DNA of 64,000 nt from an uncultured Dehalococcoidia bacterium (GCA_958295515.1 CATQGW010000001.1:496001-560000); one strand, 5' to 3'; positions 26,578-36,114 are shown, counted from the stretch's first letter. Notes: generated from the letters alone by a model not told the origin. Program-made: numbers and translations.

Positions 26578-27540
26578 ATGGCCACCATGCTCCGCGACGC
26601 GCTCGAAGCGAACCTGGCGGGACGCAGCGATGCCGACGGCCTGATCGAGGTGATCGAGGCGATCGCCGAGGGCGCATCGCGCGTTGACGCCCTGACCCGC
26701 CGCGCCGCGCTCGCCGATGTGCTCGGCGACACCGGCGAAACCAACGTGCAGGGCGAAATCGTCCAGCGCCTCGACGCCGCCGGCACCGACACCTTCGTCG
26801 AGGTGCTCAGCGAGTGCGGGCGCGTCGCCGCGCTGGCCTGCGAGGAGCTCGAAGACGCCGTCTTCGTCAGCGACGCGCCCAGCCATCCCTACCTTGCCCT
26901 CTTCGACCCCGTCGACGGCTCCAGCAACATCGATGTCGCCGTCACCATCGGCTCGATCTTCGCCATCTACAAGCGCGCCGACGACAGTCCCGTCAGCGAA
27001 CAAACCCTGCTCCGCCCCGGCCGCGAGCAGATCGCCGCCGTCTACGTCGTCTACGGCTCGAGCACGGTGCTGGTCACCGCCACAGAGCGCCGCGTGGACG
27101 GCTTCACGCTCGATCCCGACAGCGGCGCGTTCCTGCACAGCCACCCCGACATCACCATCCCCGCCAAATGCGCCGCCTACAGCGTCAACGAGGGCAACGC
27201 CGGCGCTTGGCAGCCCGAAATGCAGGCCGCCGTCGCCGAACTGCGCGAGGCCTACGGACTGCGCTACGTCGGCTCGCTTGTCGCCGACTTCCACCGCGAC
27301 CTGCTCAAGGGCGGCATCTTCCTCTACCCCGGCGACCGCAGCAGCCCCGCCGGCAAACTGCGGCTGGGCTACGAAGCCAACCCGCTCTGCTACGTCGCCG
27401 AGCAGGCCGGCGGAGCCGGCAGCGACGGCCGACAGCGCATCCTCGACCTCACCCCCGAGCAGCTGCACCAACGCACCCCGCTGATCGTCGGCAACGCCGA
27501 TGTCGTCCAATCCGTCCTCCAACGCCTCAGCGCCGGCTGA
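26578..27540 (+). CDS. fbp: Fructose-1,6-bisphosphatase class I
   Basis: The gluconeogenic phosphatase of 320 residues. It has the metal site FDPVDGSSNIDVAVTIGSIFAIY, the substrate segment RYVGSLVADFHRDLLKGGIFLYPGD, and KLRLGYEANPLCYVAEQAGG. The N-terminal part is shorter than that of class I enzymes and the AMP site is not obvious. It lies directly upstream of a class I aldolase gene, separated by 22 nt. A ribosome site (GAAAGG) precedes ATG 26578. Confidence 0.92.
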   Translation: MATMLRDALEANLAGRSDADGLIEVIEAIAEGASRVDALTRRAALADVLGDTGETNVQGEIVQRLDAAGTDTFVEVLSECGRVAALACEELEDAVFVSDAPSHPYLALFDPVDGSSNIDVAVTIGSIFAIYKRADDSPVSEQTLLRPGREQIAAVYVVYGSSTVLVTATERRVDGFTLDPDSGAFLHSHPDITIPAKCAAYSVNEGNAGAWQPEMQAAVAELREAYGLRYVGSLVADFHRDLLKGGIFLYPGDRSSPAGKLRLGYEANPLCYVAEQAGGAGSDGRQRILDLTPEQLHQRTPLIVGNADVVQSVLQRLSAG

Positions 27541-27562
27541 CGCCCCAAGGAAGCAGCACACA

Positions 27563-28597
27563 ATGACCGCCGACCTCCACGCCACCGCCCGCGCGCTCGT
27601 CGCGCCCGGCAAAGGCATCCTCGCCGCCGATGAATCCGCACCCACGATCAAACGCCGCTTCGACGGCATCGGCGTCGAATCCACCGAAACCAACCGACGC
27701 GACTGGCGGCAGCTGCTCTTCACCGCCGACGGCGTCGGCGACTACATCTCCGGCGTCATCCTCTTCGATGAGACCCTGCGCCAGCAGGCCTCCGACGGGC
27801 GCACCATCGTCGAAGTGCTGACCGCCAACGGCGTCATCCCCGGAATCAAGATCGACCAGGGTGCAAAAGACCTGGCCGGCGCGCCGGACGAAAAAGTCAC
27901 CGAAGGCCTCGACGGCCTGCGCGAGCGGCTCGACGAATACCGCGAGCTGGGCGCGCGCTTCACCAAATGGCGTGCCGTGATCGCCATCGGCGACGGCATC
28001 CCCAGCGATTACTGCCTCGATGTCAACGCCCACGCTCTGGCCCGCATGGCCGCGCTCTCCCAGGAGGCAAGGCTGGTGCCGATCATCGAGCCCGAGGTGC
28101 TGATGGACGGCGAGCACGACATCGCCGCCTGCGCCGACGCCACCGAGCGCGCCCTGCGCGCCACCTTCGCCGCCTGCGCCGACCAGCGCGTCGACCTCCC
28201 CGGCGCGCTGCTCAAGCCCAACATGGTGCTCTCCGGCAAAAGCGCCGCCGAGCGCGCGCCCGCCGAAACCGTCGCCGCCGAAACCCTGCGCGTCTTCCGC
28301 AACGCCGTCCCCGCCGCCGTGCCCGGCTGCGTCTTCCTCTCCGGCGGCCAGAGCGACGCCGAAGCCACCATCAACCTCGACGCGATCAACCGCCTCGCCG
28401 CCCAGGACGGCGCGCCCTGGGAGCTCAGCTTCTCCTACGGACGCGGCCTCCAGGCCACCCCGCTCGGCGTCTGGGCCGGCCAAGCCGCCAACATCCCCGC
28501 CGCCCAGTCCGCCTTCCAGCTGCGCGCCAAAGTCACCGCCGCCGCCTGCCGCGGCCAATACACCCCCGCCCTCGAACAACAAAGCCCCCCCACCTAG
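27563..28597 (+). CDS. Fructose-bisphosphate aldolase class I
   Basis: The 344-residue Schiff-base aldolase is of the eukaryote-like type. It begins ATARALVAPGKGILAADESAPTIKRRF, has a Schiff-base Lys in ALLKPNMVLSGK, VPIIEPEVLMDGEHDI, and the C-terminal FSYGRGLQATPLGVWAG. ATG 27563 follows AAGGAAG; the upstream in-frame start at 27500 lies inside fbp and is rejected. With FBPase it gives a compact gluconeogenesis pair. Confidence 0.93.
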   Translation: MTADLHATARALVAPGKGILAADESAPTIKRRFDGIGVESTETNRRDWRQLLFTADGVGDYISGVILFDETLRQQASDGRTIVEVLTANGVIPGIKIDQGAKDLAGAPDEKVTEGLDGLRERLDEYRELGARFTKWRAVIAIGDGIPSDYCLDVNAHALARMAALSQEARLVPIIEPEVLMDGEHDIAACADATERALRATFAACADQRVDLPGALLKPNMVLSGKSAAERAPAETVAAETLRVFRNAVPAAVPGCVFLSGGQSDAEATINLDAINRLAAQDGAPWELSFSYGRGLQATPLGVWAGQAANIPAAQSAFQLRAKVTAAACRGQYTPALEQQSPPT

Positions 28598-28607
28598 CAT
28601 CACACCC

Positions 28608-29585
28608 TCACGGAGCATCACTCTCAACGGCCGGCAAGCGGTTCACAGAGTCCGCCAACGCATCAAACGCTGCGTCCACCGCGTCCGCGCCGCTCTCCCT
28701 GCCGTCCCGATAGCGTCGGACCCCCTCCGCGCCGTCGCTCATGAACAGTGAGATGCGAGCGCCCGTTCCGACCAGAATGAGACTGAACTCCGGTCCGCAC
28801 CGGACTCCCGGCGACGGCGCTCCGCATGCCGGTTCAGTGACGCTGCCTACGCGAACGTCGTAGCCCGTCGGCGCGGTGATCAGGTGCCCGAACACTCGAT
28901 ACGTCTTGCCTCGCTGTAGAATGCCATCGGAGCCGGGCAATTCGAGAATCACATATACCTGCACCGAGGCGCTCGCTGTCGCCCCCGCCCCGTCCGTGAC
29001 CGTCGCGCGGATCGTCTTCAACCCTGAATCCACCTCCGGCTGCGCGTGATAGCCGCGGCCCTCTTCATCCTCAACGAATGTCTCGCCCGGGCTCATCGCG
29101 CAGCCGACCGAGGCGGTGCCGCTGAGCCCCACGTAGCTCTGCTCGGCATCGCGGGTTTCCCCGTCAATCACCAGCGTGTAGGGCGCGGTCCCGCCGGCCA
29201 CGCTCCAGGTGATCGGCGTCTCGGCCACGCCGAACCAGCCAGCTGAGTAGTCCTCCGACTGCCAGTTGCCCTCATCGTCCTGCCACTGACGGGAGCCGTA
29301 ATATCCCTGTGCCTGCACCGTCTCGCAAATCTGCCGTGATGCGGTCAGCGTCAGCGTCAGCGGAGCGGTGGTTCCGCCCTCGCTGCTCGATTGGTCTCCG
29401 TCATTCTGCTGCGCTGCTTCGGCAGGGCGCTCCTGCGCGCCCGCCGCGCCCGCTTCGACGCGCTGCTCAATCTGCGCCTCGCGCCCGGCGAAGTAGACGA
29501 TGGCGGCCACCAGCGCCGCGATCACCACGAACAGCGCCGCCTGCTTCGGCCCGATCCGTCTGGCTCGGCTGAGGATGCGCTGCAT
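28608..29585 (-). CDS. Membrane-anchored exported protein of unknown function
   Basis: The 325-residue protein has one N-terminal membrane helix (AALFVVIAALVAAIVYFAG, residues 16-34), an Ala/Glu/Ser-rich linker, and an extracellular beta-rich region with an Ig-like or cadherin-like look (ITWSVAGGTAPYTLVIDGETR and ATVTDGAGATASASVQVYVILE). Four Cys residues occur outside the membrane. GC content looks lower than in its neighbours. It is divergent from rdgB and convergent with the aldolase gene. Its specific role is not recognised. Confidence 0.65.
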   Translation of the reverse strand: MQRILSRARRIGPKQAALFVVIAALVAAIVYFAGREAQIEQRVEAGAAGAQERPAEAAQQNDGDQSSSEGGTTAPLTLTLTASRQICETVQAQGYYGSRQWQDDEGNWQSEDYSAGWFGVAETPITWSVAGGTAPYTLVIDGETRDAEQSYVGLSGTASVGCAMSPGETFVEDEEGRGYHAQPEVDSGLKTIRATVTDGAGATASASVQVYVILELPGSDGILQRGKTYRVFGHLITAPTGYDVRVGSVTEPACGAPSPGVRCGPEFSLILVGTGARISLFMSDGAEGVRRYRDGRESGADAVDAAFDALADSVNRLPAVESDAP

Positions 29586-29641
29586 GCCGTCAACGTAACC
29601 TGTTCGGAACGCCGCCGCCGTCCTCTACCCTCGGACCCACC

Positions 29642-30271
29642 ATGCCCCAACCACTGCTGATCGCCACCGGCAACGCCGGCAAGCTGCGCGAGTTTCGGCG
29701 GCTCTTTGAGCAGCTTGAACTCCGCGACTGGGAGCTGGTCGCGCCCGCCGAGGTCGGCCTTGATGGCTTCGAGGTCGTCGAAGACGGCCAGACCTACATC
29801 GCCAACGCCGCGCGCAAAGCGCGCTCCTACGCCAACGCCGCGCGGCTGCCCGCGCTGGCCGACGACTCGGGACTGGAAGTCGACGCGCTCGACGGCGCGC
29901 CCGGCGTCTACAGCGCGCGATATGCTGGCCCCGACGCCGACGACGCGGCCAACCGCGCCAAGCTGCTCGACGCGCTGGCCGACACCCCCGCCGACGCGCG
30001 CGCCGCCCGCTTCCGCTGCGTTGTCGCCGTCGCCTACCCCTTCACCACCAACACGCGCCTCGGCGAGGGCGCGGTGGAAGGCCGCATTGCAATGGACGAG
30101 CGCGGCGATCTCGGCTTCGGCTACGACCCGCTCTTCGAGCTGCCCGGCGGCCGCCGCATGGCCGAGCTGAGCGCCGACCAGAAGAACCGAATCAGCCACC
30201 GCGCCCGCGCCCTGCAGGACGCCCAATGGGCGCTCGCGGCGCTCGCCCGCCTGCGCGCCGGAAAGCGCTGA
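29642..30271 (+). CDS. rdgB: XTP/dITP diphosphatase (non-canonical purine NTPase)
   Basis: RdgB/HAM1 removes ITP and XTP from the nucleotide pool. The 209-residue protein has the N-terminal signature LLIATGNAGKLREFRRLF, the segment LPALADDSGLEVDALDGAPGVYSARY, then RCVVAVAYP and GEGAVEGRIA, and GFGYDPLFELPGGRRMAELSADQKNRISHRARAL. ATG 29642 starts the frame. It lies 4 nt upstream of moaA on the same strand, an unusual pairing of nucleotide repair and molybdopterin genes. Confidence 0.94.
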   Translation: MPQPLLIATGNAGKLREFRRLFEQLELRDWELVAPAEVGLDGFEVVEDGQTYIANAARKARSYANAARLPALADDSGLEVDALDGAPGVYSARYAGPDADDAANRAKLLDALADTPADARAARFRCVVAVAYPFTTNTRLGEGAVEGRIAMDERGDLGFGYDPLFELPGGRRMAELSADQKNRISHRARALQDAQWALAALARLRAGKR

Positions 30272-30275
30272 GCCG

Positions 30276-31280
30276 ATGACCGTCGACCGCTTCGGGAGAA
30301 CATTCCAGGACCTGCGGCTCTCGGTCACCGACCGCTGCAACTTCCGCTGCCCCTATTGCATGCCCAAAGAGGTCTTCGGCCCCGGCTACCAGTTCCTGCC
30401 CCGCGCCGACATCCTCAGCTTCGAGGAGATCGTGCGGCTGACCCGCGTCTTCGCCCGGCTCGGCCTGCGCAAGCTGCGGCTGACCGGCGGCGAACCGACC
30501 GTGCGCGCCGACCTCCCCGCCCTCGTCGGCATGCTGCGCCGCGCCGTGCCCGGCGTGGACCTCGCGTTGACCACCAACGGCTCGCGCCTCACCTCGCTCG
30601 CCGACGATCTCGCCCAGGCAGGACTCGACCGCGTCACCGTCAGCCTCGACGCCATCGATCCCGAAGTCGGGCAGCGCATGAACGGCGTCGAATTCCCGCT
30701 CCAGCGCGTGCTCGACGGCATCGACGCGGCGGCGGCGGCGGGGCTCGCCCCGGTCAAAATCAACGCCGTGATCCAGCGCGGCGTCAACGAGAGCGAAATC
30801 ACCCGCCTGGCCGAACACTTCCGCGGCACCGGCCACATCGTGCGCTTCATCGAGTACATGGATGTCGGCGCGTCCAACGGCTGGAAGCTCGACGACGTCG
30901 TGCCCGCCGCCGAGATCATCGAGCGCCTCCAGTCCGAACTGCCGCTGGAGCCGGTCGATCCCTCCTACCGCGGCGAGGTCGCGCGGCGCTGGCGCTGGAA
31001 GGACGGCTCCGGCGAAATCGGCGTGATCACCTCCGTCACCCAACCCTTCTGCGGCGATTGCACCCGCGCCCGCGTCTCCGCCGAGGGCAAGCTCTACACC
31101 TGCCTCTTCGCCGGCGTCGGCCACGACCTGCGCGAACCGCTGCGCAGCGGCCGCACCGACGAGCAAATCTATGAGCGGCTCGCCGGCATCTGGCGCGCGC
31201 GCGAGGACCGCTACTCCGAGCTGCGCAGCGCCGCCACCGCGGACTTGCCCAAAGTGGAAATGTCGCACATTGGCGGCTGA
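30276..31280 (+). CDS. moaA: GTP 3',8-cyclase (molybdenum cofactor biosynthesis MoaA)
   Basis: A radical SAM enzyme that starts Moco synthesis. The first 4Fe-4S cluster ligands are Cys21, Cys25 and Cys28 in CNFRCPYC. The second cluster lies near the C-terminus in [19 protein letters not shown], and the protein ends in the GG needed for activity (SHIGG). [12 protein letters not shown] and [11 protein letters not shown] are also typical. The length of 334 residues is normal. It overlaps the start of moaC. No moaE, moaD or mogA gene is in view. Confidence 0.96.
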   Translation: MTVDRFGRTFQDLRLSVTDRCNFRCPYCMPKEVFGPGYQFLPRADILSFEEIVRLTRVFARLGLRKLRLTGGEPTVRADLPALVGMLRRAVPGVDLALTTNGSRLTSLADDLAQAGLDRVTVSLDAIDPEVGQRMNGVEFPLQRVLDGIDAAAAAGLAPVKINAVIQRGVNESEITRLAEHFRGTGHIVRFIEYMDVGASNGWKLDDVVPAAEIIERLQSELPLEPVDPSYRGEVARRWRWKDGSGEIGVITSVTQPFCGDCTRARVSAEGKLYTCLFAGVGHDLREPLRSGRTDEQIYERLAGIWRAREDRYSELRSAATADLPKVEMSHIGG

Positions 31281-31767
31281 CTCCAACGACGCCCCCGCGC
31301 TCAGCCACATCGACGCCGCCGGGCGCGCCCGCATGGTCGATGTCGGCGGCAAAGAGATCACCGAGCGCAGCGCCGTCGCCGAGGGCTGCGTCGAAATGCA
31401 GCCCGACACCCTGCGCCTGATCGAAACCGCCCAGCTCAAAAAGGGCGACGTGCTGACCACCGCCCAACTCGCCGGCGTGATGGCCGCCAAGCGCACCCAC
31501 GAGTTGATCCCGCTCTGCCATCCGCTCGCGCTCTCCCACATCGAAGTCGAGCTGACCCCGCAGGCCGAGCCGCCGCGCATCGAAATCCGCGCCTCAGTCC
31601 GCTGCAGCGGACGCACCGGCGTCGAAATGGAAGCCCTCACCGCCGTCAGCGTCGCCGCCCTGACCGTCTACGACATGGCCAAAGCGGTCGACCGCGCAAT
31701 GCGCATCAGCAACATCCGCCTACGCCAAAAAACCGGCGGCCGCTCCGGCGAAATCCGCCTACCCTGA
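31270..31767 (+). CDS. moaC: Cyclic pyranopterin monophosphate synthase (MoaC)
   Basis: Works right after MoaA in Moco synthesis. The protein has [57 protein letters not shown], and [33 protein letters not shown] with catalytic Lys and His residues in place. TTG 31270 is the best start in this frame (165 residues), inside the end of moaA; the longer frame start at 31171 only adds moaA shadow sequence. Confidence 0.94.
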   Translation: MAADSNDAPALSHIDAAGRARMVDVGGKEITERSAVAEGCVEMQPDTLRLIETAQLKKGDVLTTAQLAGVMAAKRTHELIPLCHPLALSHIEVELTPQAEPPRIEIRASVRCSGRTGVEMEALTAVSVAALTVYDMAKAVDRAMRISNIRLRQKTGGRSGEIRLP

Positions 31768-31780
31768 CCCCGCCCTCTCC

Positions 31781-32090
31781 GTCATTCCCGCACGGGGGCG
31801 GGAATGACGAGGAGGATCCCGTCATTCCCGCGAACGCGGGAATCTCCCCCGCGTAACCTCCCAGGTACCGCCACGAGATTCCCGCACGGGGGCGGGAATG
31901 ACGAGGAGGACCGCGTCATTCCCGCGAACGCGGGAATCTCTCCTGCGCAACCTCCCAGGCACCGCCACGAGATTCCCGCTCGAGGGCGGGAATGACGAGG
32001 AGGACCCCGTCATTCCCGCGAACGCGGGAATCTCCCCTGCGCAACCTCCCAGGTACCGCCACGAGATTCCCGCTCGGGAGCGGGAATGAC
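31781..32090. repeat. Array of 82-bp palindrome-capped repeats, period 94 bp
   Basis: Three near-identical units start at 31821, 31915 and 32009, each 82 bp long and separated by 12 bp (GAGGAGGACC and two bases). Each begins GTCATTCCCGCGAACGCGGG and ends GCGGGAATGAC, so the ends are inverted repeats, and each holds two hairpins joined by a conserved middle (ACCTCCCAGGTACCGCCACG). A half unit precedes them at 31781-31808. The array fills the 345-bp space between moaC and the minus-strand enoyl-CoA hydratase. It may also end transcription of both genes. Confidence 0.9.
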
Positions 32091-32113
32091 AGGCTTAGGA
32101 AGCGCCCTCCCAC

Positions 32114-32863
32114 CTACTCATACTGCGGGTCGCGGCGTTCGGCGAACGCCGTCAGCCCCTCTCGCGCATCCTCCGAGCCGAACGCGATCCGGCTGTACTC
32201 CTGATAAATCCGCAGCCCATCCGCCAGCGATGCGTCGCGGCCCCGCTGCGCCAACTCCTTCGTCATCCGAATCGCCGCCGGACCGTTCGCCGCAATCGCC
32301 GCCGCCAACTCCCGCGCCCGCGACGCTAACCGCTCCGGCGCCACCACCTCGCTGACCAGCCCAATCCGCAGCGCCTCCGCTGCGTTGATGAACTCCCCCG
32401 TGAGCAGCAGACGCATCGCGTCCGAGCCGCCGATCAGCCCCGGCAGCCGCAGCGCCCCGTAGCCGTGCAAAATCCCCCAGCGCACCTCCGGACAGCCGAA
32501 CTGCGCCGTCTCATCCGCGATCCGAATATCGCAGAACAGCGCCAACTCCAGCCCGCCCGCCAGGCAGTAGCCCTGCACCGCGGCGATCACCGGCTTCGCG
32601 CACTCCAGCCCGTTGTCGAACCGCTCCGGCCGCCACGGACGCCACTCGCTGCGCCCCGCAAACTCGCCCAAGTCGTGCCCCGAAGTGAACGCCCGCCCGC
32701 TCCCGCTGATCACAATGCAGCGCACCTCGGGATCGCCCTCCGCCTCCCGCACCGCCGCACCAATCGCCGCATACATCGCATCCGTCATCGCATTGAGCTT
32801 CTCCGGCCGGTTGAGCCCGATCGACGCGACCCGCTCGCTGATCTCGTACGTGACTTCATCCAT
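32114..32863 (-). CDS. Enoyl-CoA hydratase/isomerase family protein
   Basis: A 249-residue crotonase-fold protein. The oxyanion-hole segments are SGSGRAFTSGHDLGEFAG and VQGYCLAGGLELALFCDIRIA, and FGCPEVRWGILHGYGALRLPGLIG carries a Glu position typical of hydratases. ATG 32863 has a GGAGGAGCGGGTC ribosome site. The reaction (hydration or isomerisation of an acyl-CoA) cannot be narrowed from sequence. It is not next to other beta-oxidation genes. Confidence 0.87.
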   Translation of the reverse strand: MDEVTYEISERVASIGLNRPEKLNAMTDAMYAAIGAAVREAEGDPEVRCIVISGSGRAFTSGHDLGEFAGRSEWRPWRPERFDNGLECAKPVIAAVQGYCLAGGLELALFCDIRIADETAQFGCPEVRWGILHGYGALRLPGLIGGSDAMRLLLTGEFINAAEALRIGLVSEVVAPERLASRARELAAAIAANGPAAIRMTKELAQRGRDASLADGLRIYQEYSRIAFGSEDAREGLTAFAERRDPQYE

Positions 32864-33052
32864 GACCCGCTCCTCCGCTGCTGCGATTGCCCACAGGCTA
32901 CGCGGGCGCAGGGCTGTTTGCTGCGAAGCCAGTGGCCAGGAATGCCAACGATGACCGCAGCCAACGAGGCGAGTCGGCGAGATTCGATGGTGTGTGACGT
33001 GGCTCCCGTTGCATGCGCCTCGATCTGACGGTCGTTCGGGGATGCACAGACA

Positions 33053-35143
33053 TCAGGCCACCATCCAGGCCCTCTCCAGCTGCATCGGCGCAAGATGCAG
33101 CGACTTGGCGAAGTAGGTTTGCACGAGATTGAAGACATTCTCGCGCCTGGCTTGGATACCGTACGGATTGACGGTGAACACGCGCCACACCTGCTCGCTC
33201 TCCCTGCGCCGAATTCGCTCAAGCAGTTCGGAGCGCTCAGCCTGATCGACGGCTTGGCGCTGCTGAGCGCTCCACTCGTCAATCTCCGGATCGTTGATTC
33301 CGGCCCGATTGAGTCTTCCGTTGGAGTGCATGCACGCATATGCCAAGTCGTCGGGATCGGCATCGTAGACGGGGCCGACAGTGCGATAGATGAGATTGGC
33401 CTCCGGGTCGGGTTGTTGCTCCAGCCAGACCTGTCCAGCATCATCGATTCGTTGCGCCCAGTGTCGTTCGCGCGGTTCAATCGCAGCTTGCACTCCAAGG
33501 GCGAGCCGGAAATGGCTGACCGTTTGGGCAGTTAGGCGCGCAATGACACTGTCGGTTGGCGCGGGCACGCCCGTTGGGAGAGTTGCGGCGGGCACATCAA
33601 CCTTGACGGTAAGCGGACTTGACGCGGTGTAGCCGGCTGCTGCAAGCAAGCCCCGCGCAGACTCAGGATTGTGCTCAAAATGCGGGCCGAGCTCACCAAT
33701 CTCCCAAGGCCACTCACGGGTCCCCCAATCGCTCGAGCGATCGGTCACGAATGTCCAGTTTTGCGCACAGTCCGCCGCTGCGAACCCATTGTGCAGCTCT
33801 CTCGAAATGGCATTGCGATCAAGCGCCATCGACAGCGCCTGGCGAACGCGAACGTCTCGGTATGGATCGTCGCTGAGCGATCGGAAGGTGTAGTGCGTCC
33901 CGCCGCCGGGCGAGGGCGGCGTTACTTGCAGGGCAGCAGACGGCACACCCTCGATCGCAGTTTGGGCGTCGCCGGCGCCGGAGAGCCGAATCGAGCCCAG
34001 CTCCCCCGCTTCCCAGTTCGAGGAGCGCGTGCCCAGCACCGCGACGCTCTCGCTACCTCCGGCAGCGATCACCGCCTCGACGAAGTCAAAGTCCGTGCCG
34101 CGCACAGCATTCAGGTACGGAAGCTGCATTCCTGAGTCGGCGTCGCGCTTGAAGTATGCGTCGTTGCGTTCCAGTTCCCACTCGCTATTGGCGACCGAGA
34201 GCGCAAGTTTGAACGGGCCCGTGCCGCGCGTCTGCTGCGACCAGTCGATCAGATCGGGATCAACAACGAGCTCCGACGGTACGATCACCTGCCATGGTGA
34301 TGTCATCTTGTTGAGTAGATACGCGGCGGGATGCGCCAGATGCAGCGCTACGGTGCGATCGGCGTCATGTGCATCAACCCGCTGAACAGCATCGTACGTA
34401 TCAGCTTGCCGCATTGGCGGCTGACGGAATGCATCCAGACAGGCTTGTACGTCTCGCGCCGCGAGCGGGCGCCCGTTCATCGGGGCATGATCTGTCCACG
34501 CAACGCCGTCACTCAATGTGAATATGAGCGTGCGGGAATCGACCCACTCCCATCCGCTCGCCAGGTTGCCGCCAACCTGCGTGCGGTGTGCGTGCGTCTG
34601 ATCGCCGGCCTCAGCGATCACAAGCTGGCTGTAGACCAACGGAAGCAAATGGCCTACGTCATCCGGATCGACGGTCGGTGGATCGATCGCGAACGGATTC
34701 CAGTTCCGCATGGCCTGCGAGTCAATGTGCAGCTCTCCGCCGACCTGCGGGCCGCGCATTTGGCCCGGCAGTTCCGACAAATGCCGCCAGTGATACCGCT
34801 CTCGCCACTCGATCGGATCGATCACAGCCGTCGGCTCGCGATCGACAACCGCTTCCGTTTGCGCTGCCTGCCTCTCATCCTGTTCTACCTGTTGCGCTGC
34901 TTGGGCGGCGGCAGCCGATCTGCTGTGATCGCCTGTCAGACGAGGCTCTTGCGCCTCCTGTTGGGCGGCAATCGCCGGCGATTGCCGCTCTGTCCGTCGC
35001 TCCACAGCGTCAACCGTTTCAGCGTCGTCCTCACCGCACCCGACCAACGCCAGACCTGCTGCGCCGATTCCCGCCCGCGCAGCCGCACGGACCAAGGCGC
35101 GCCGCCCAATCCGCCAGCTGCGGGAGCTCGCCCCGCTGTTCAT
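33053..35143 (-). CDS. ABC transporter substrate-binding lipoprotein (family 5, oligopeptide type), Tat-exported
   Basis: The 696-residue protein starts at ATG 35143, preceded by a strong ribosome site (AAGGAGGT). A twin-arginine-like GRRALVRAAARAGIGAAG leads to lipobox LALVGC with Cys36. The mature part has family 5 features: GGELHIDSQAMRNWNPFAIDPPT, RTLIFTLSDGVAWTDHAPMNGRPLAARDVQACLDAF, and DVRVRQALSMALDRNAISRELHNGFA. A Gln/Glu/Ala-rich linker follows the lipid anchor. No permease or ATPase gene lies nearby. The DNA is visibly less GC-rich than its neighbours, which suggests transfer or a different history. Confidence 0.85.
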   Translation of the reverse strand: MNSGASSRSWRIGRRALVRAAARAGIGAAGLALVGCGEDDAETVDAVERRTERQSPAIAAQQEAQEPRLTGDHSRSAAAAQAAQQVEQDERQAAQTEAVVDREPTAVIDPIEWRERYHWRHLSELPGQMRGPQVGGELHIDSQAMRNWNPFAIDPPTVDPDDVGHLLPLVYSQLVIAEAGDQTHAHRTQVGGNLASGWEWVDSRTLIFTLSDGVAWTDHAPMNGRPLAARDVQACLDAFRQPPMRQADTYDAVQRVDAHDADRTVALHLAHPAAYLLNKMTSPWQVIVPSELVVDPDLIDWSQQTRGTGPFKLALSVANSEWELERNDAYFKRDADSGMQLPYLNAVRGTDFDFVEAVIAAGGSESVAVLGTRSSNWEAGELGSIRLSGAGDAQTAIEGVPSAALQVTPPSPGGGTHYTFRSLSDDPYRDVRVRQALSMALDRNAISRELHNGFAAADCAQNWTFVTDRSSDWGTREWPWEIGELGPHFEHNPESARGLLAAAGYTASSPLTVKVDVPAATLPTGVPAPTDSVIARLTAQTVSHFRLALGVQAAIEPRERHWAQRIDDAGQVWLEQQPDPEANLIYRTVGPVYDADPDDLAYACMHSNGRLNRAGINDPEIDEWSAQQRQAVDQAERSELLERIRRRESEQVWRVFTVNPYGIQARRENVFNLVQTYFAKSLHLAPMQLERAWMVA

Positions 35144-35227
35144 GGCCGCGACCTCCTTGGCCACTCCATGTTCGCGCTGGAGCCAGCGTGATACATCTCA
35201 CTGGGGTACGCGAGGCAGCGCGCTCCC

Positions 35228-36046
35228 TCAGCCATCCACTCCCGTGCCCCAGGCGATCGCATTCTTCAGCAGCTGCTCGTAGGGCTCCGTCTCCCACGGG
35301 CCGCGGAAGCGCGGCGGCGAGACCCGATCCGCCGACACGCTCTCATGCACCGAGGGCTGCATGTTCGTCAGCGGCGTGTGGCAGTGCCCCGGCGCGATGT
35401 ACGCCACCTCGCCCTCGCCTACCCGCCGCGCAAAGCCCAGCGCGTGCGACTTGCCGTCCGGCAGCAGCGACAGATCCCCGCCGTACAGCTCGTCCACAAA
35501 CGGCGGCTTCTCGATCTCCTCCGTCGTCAGCAGCACCCGCGTCTCCGGATGAATCACCTCGACCATGTACGGCTCGTCCTGCACCCTGAACGAGGCCGGC
35601 AGATTGTGCGTCAGCGGGTGATTGCGGTCCGCCACCTCCACGGTCATCTCGCGGATCGGCGGGTGGGTCATGAAAAAGCCGCCCAGCGCCTCGTGATAGT
35701 CCATCTTCGCCATCCGCCGCCGCCCGTCCTCGCGGCCAAGCCGCTCCGCCTTCCCGCCCGTGCTCCCGTGCAGCGCCAGCCAGCGCCCGCCGTCGGCGAG
35801 CCAGTCGCGGATCACGCCCGTCTGGTGGTCGTCCGCGAACGGCCCCGCCACATAGCAGACCAACAGCTGGCAATCCGCGATCCACTTCGCGCAGTCGGTG
35901 AAGTCGCTGCTCACCGTCGCCTGCACATCCTCATTCGCCTGCAGCGCCATCAGAATGCGCATCCGCGCATAGTCGATGTCATGCCCCGCATGCTTACCCG
36001 GCGGAAATCCCCCAGCCACAACGTGAACCCGAATCGGCGTACCCAT
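35228..36046 (-). CDS. ThuA-like (glutamine amidotransferase-fold) domain protein
   Basis: The 272-residue protein has features of the ThuA family: VHVVAGGFPPGKHAGHDIDYARMRILMAL, DCQLLVCYVAGPF, GRWLALHGSTGG, FFMTHPPIREMTVEV, HPLTHNLPASFRVQDEPYMVEV and GEGEVAYIAPGHCHTPL. ThuA proteins are linked to sugar oxidation or are of unknown activity. ATG 36046 is preferred to the start at 36058 because GGAGG lies 6 nt upstream. It is 83 nt downstream of the binding-protein gene on the same strand. Confidence 0.78.
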   Translation of the reverse strand: MGTPIRVHVVAGGFPPGKHAGHDIDYARMRILMALQANEDVQATVSSDFTDCAKWIADCQLLVCYVAGPFADDHQTGVIRDWLADGGRWLALHGSTGGKAERLGREDGRRRMAKMDYHEALGGFFMTHPPIREMTVEVADRNHPLTHNLPASFRVQDEPYMVEVIHPETRVLLTTEEIEKPPFVDELYGGDLSLLPDGKSHALGFARRVGEGEVAYIAPGHCHTPLTNMQPSVHESVSADRVSPPRFRGPWETEPYEQLLKNAIAWGTGVDG

Positions 36047-36114
36047 GACGGCCTCCACTCCTCTGTGCGAGGAGTGTAGCCGTCACCCTGCGCGTCCGGC
36101 GGGAATGCAGCCGC

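Noticed and set aside
30192-31640. Long minus-strand frame opposite rdgB, moaA and moaC
   Set aside because: It spans three well-supported genes on the other strand and shows no family motif, as expected of an antisense shadow.
31781-32090. CRISPR array
   Set aside because: The repeats are 82 bp with palindromes and 12-bp linkers that are almost constant; there are no unique spacers and no cas genes.
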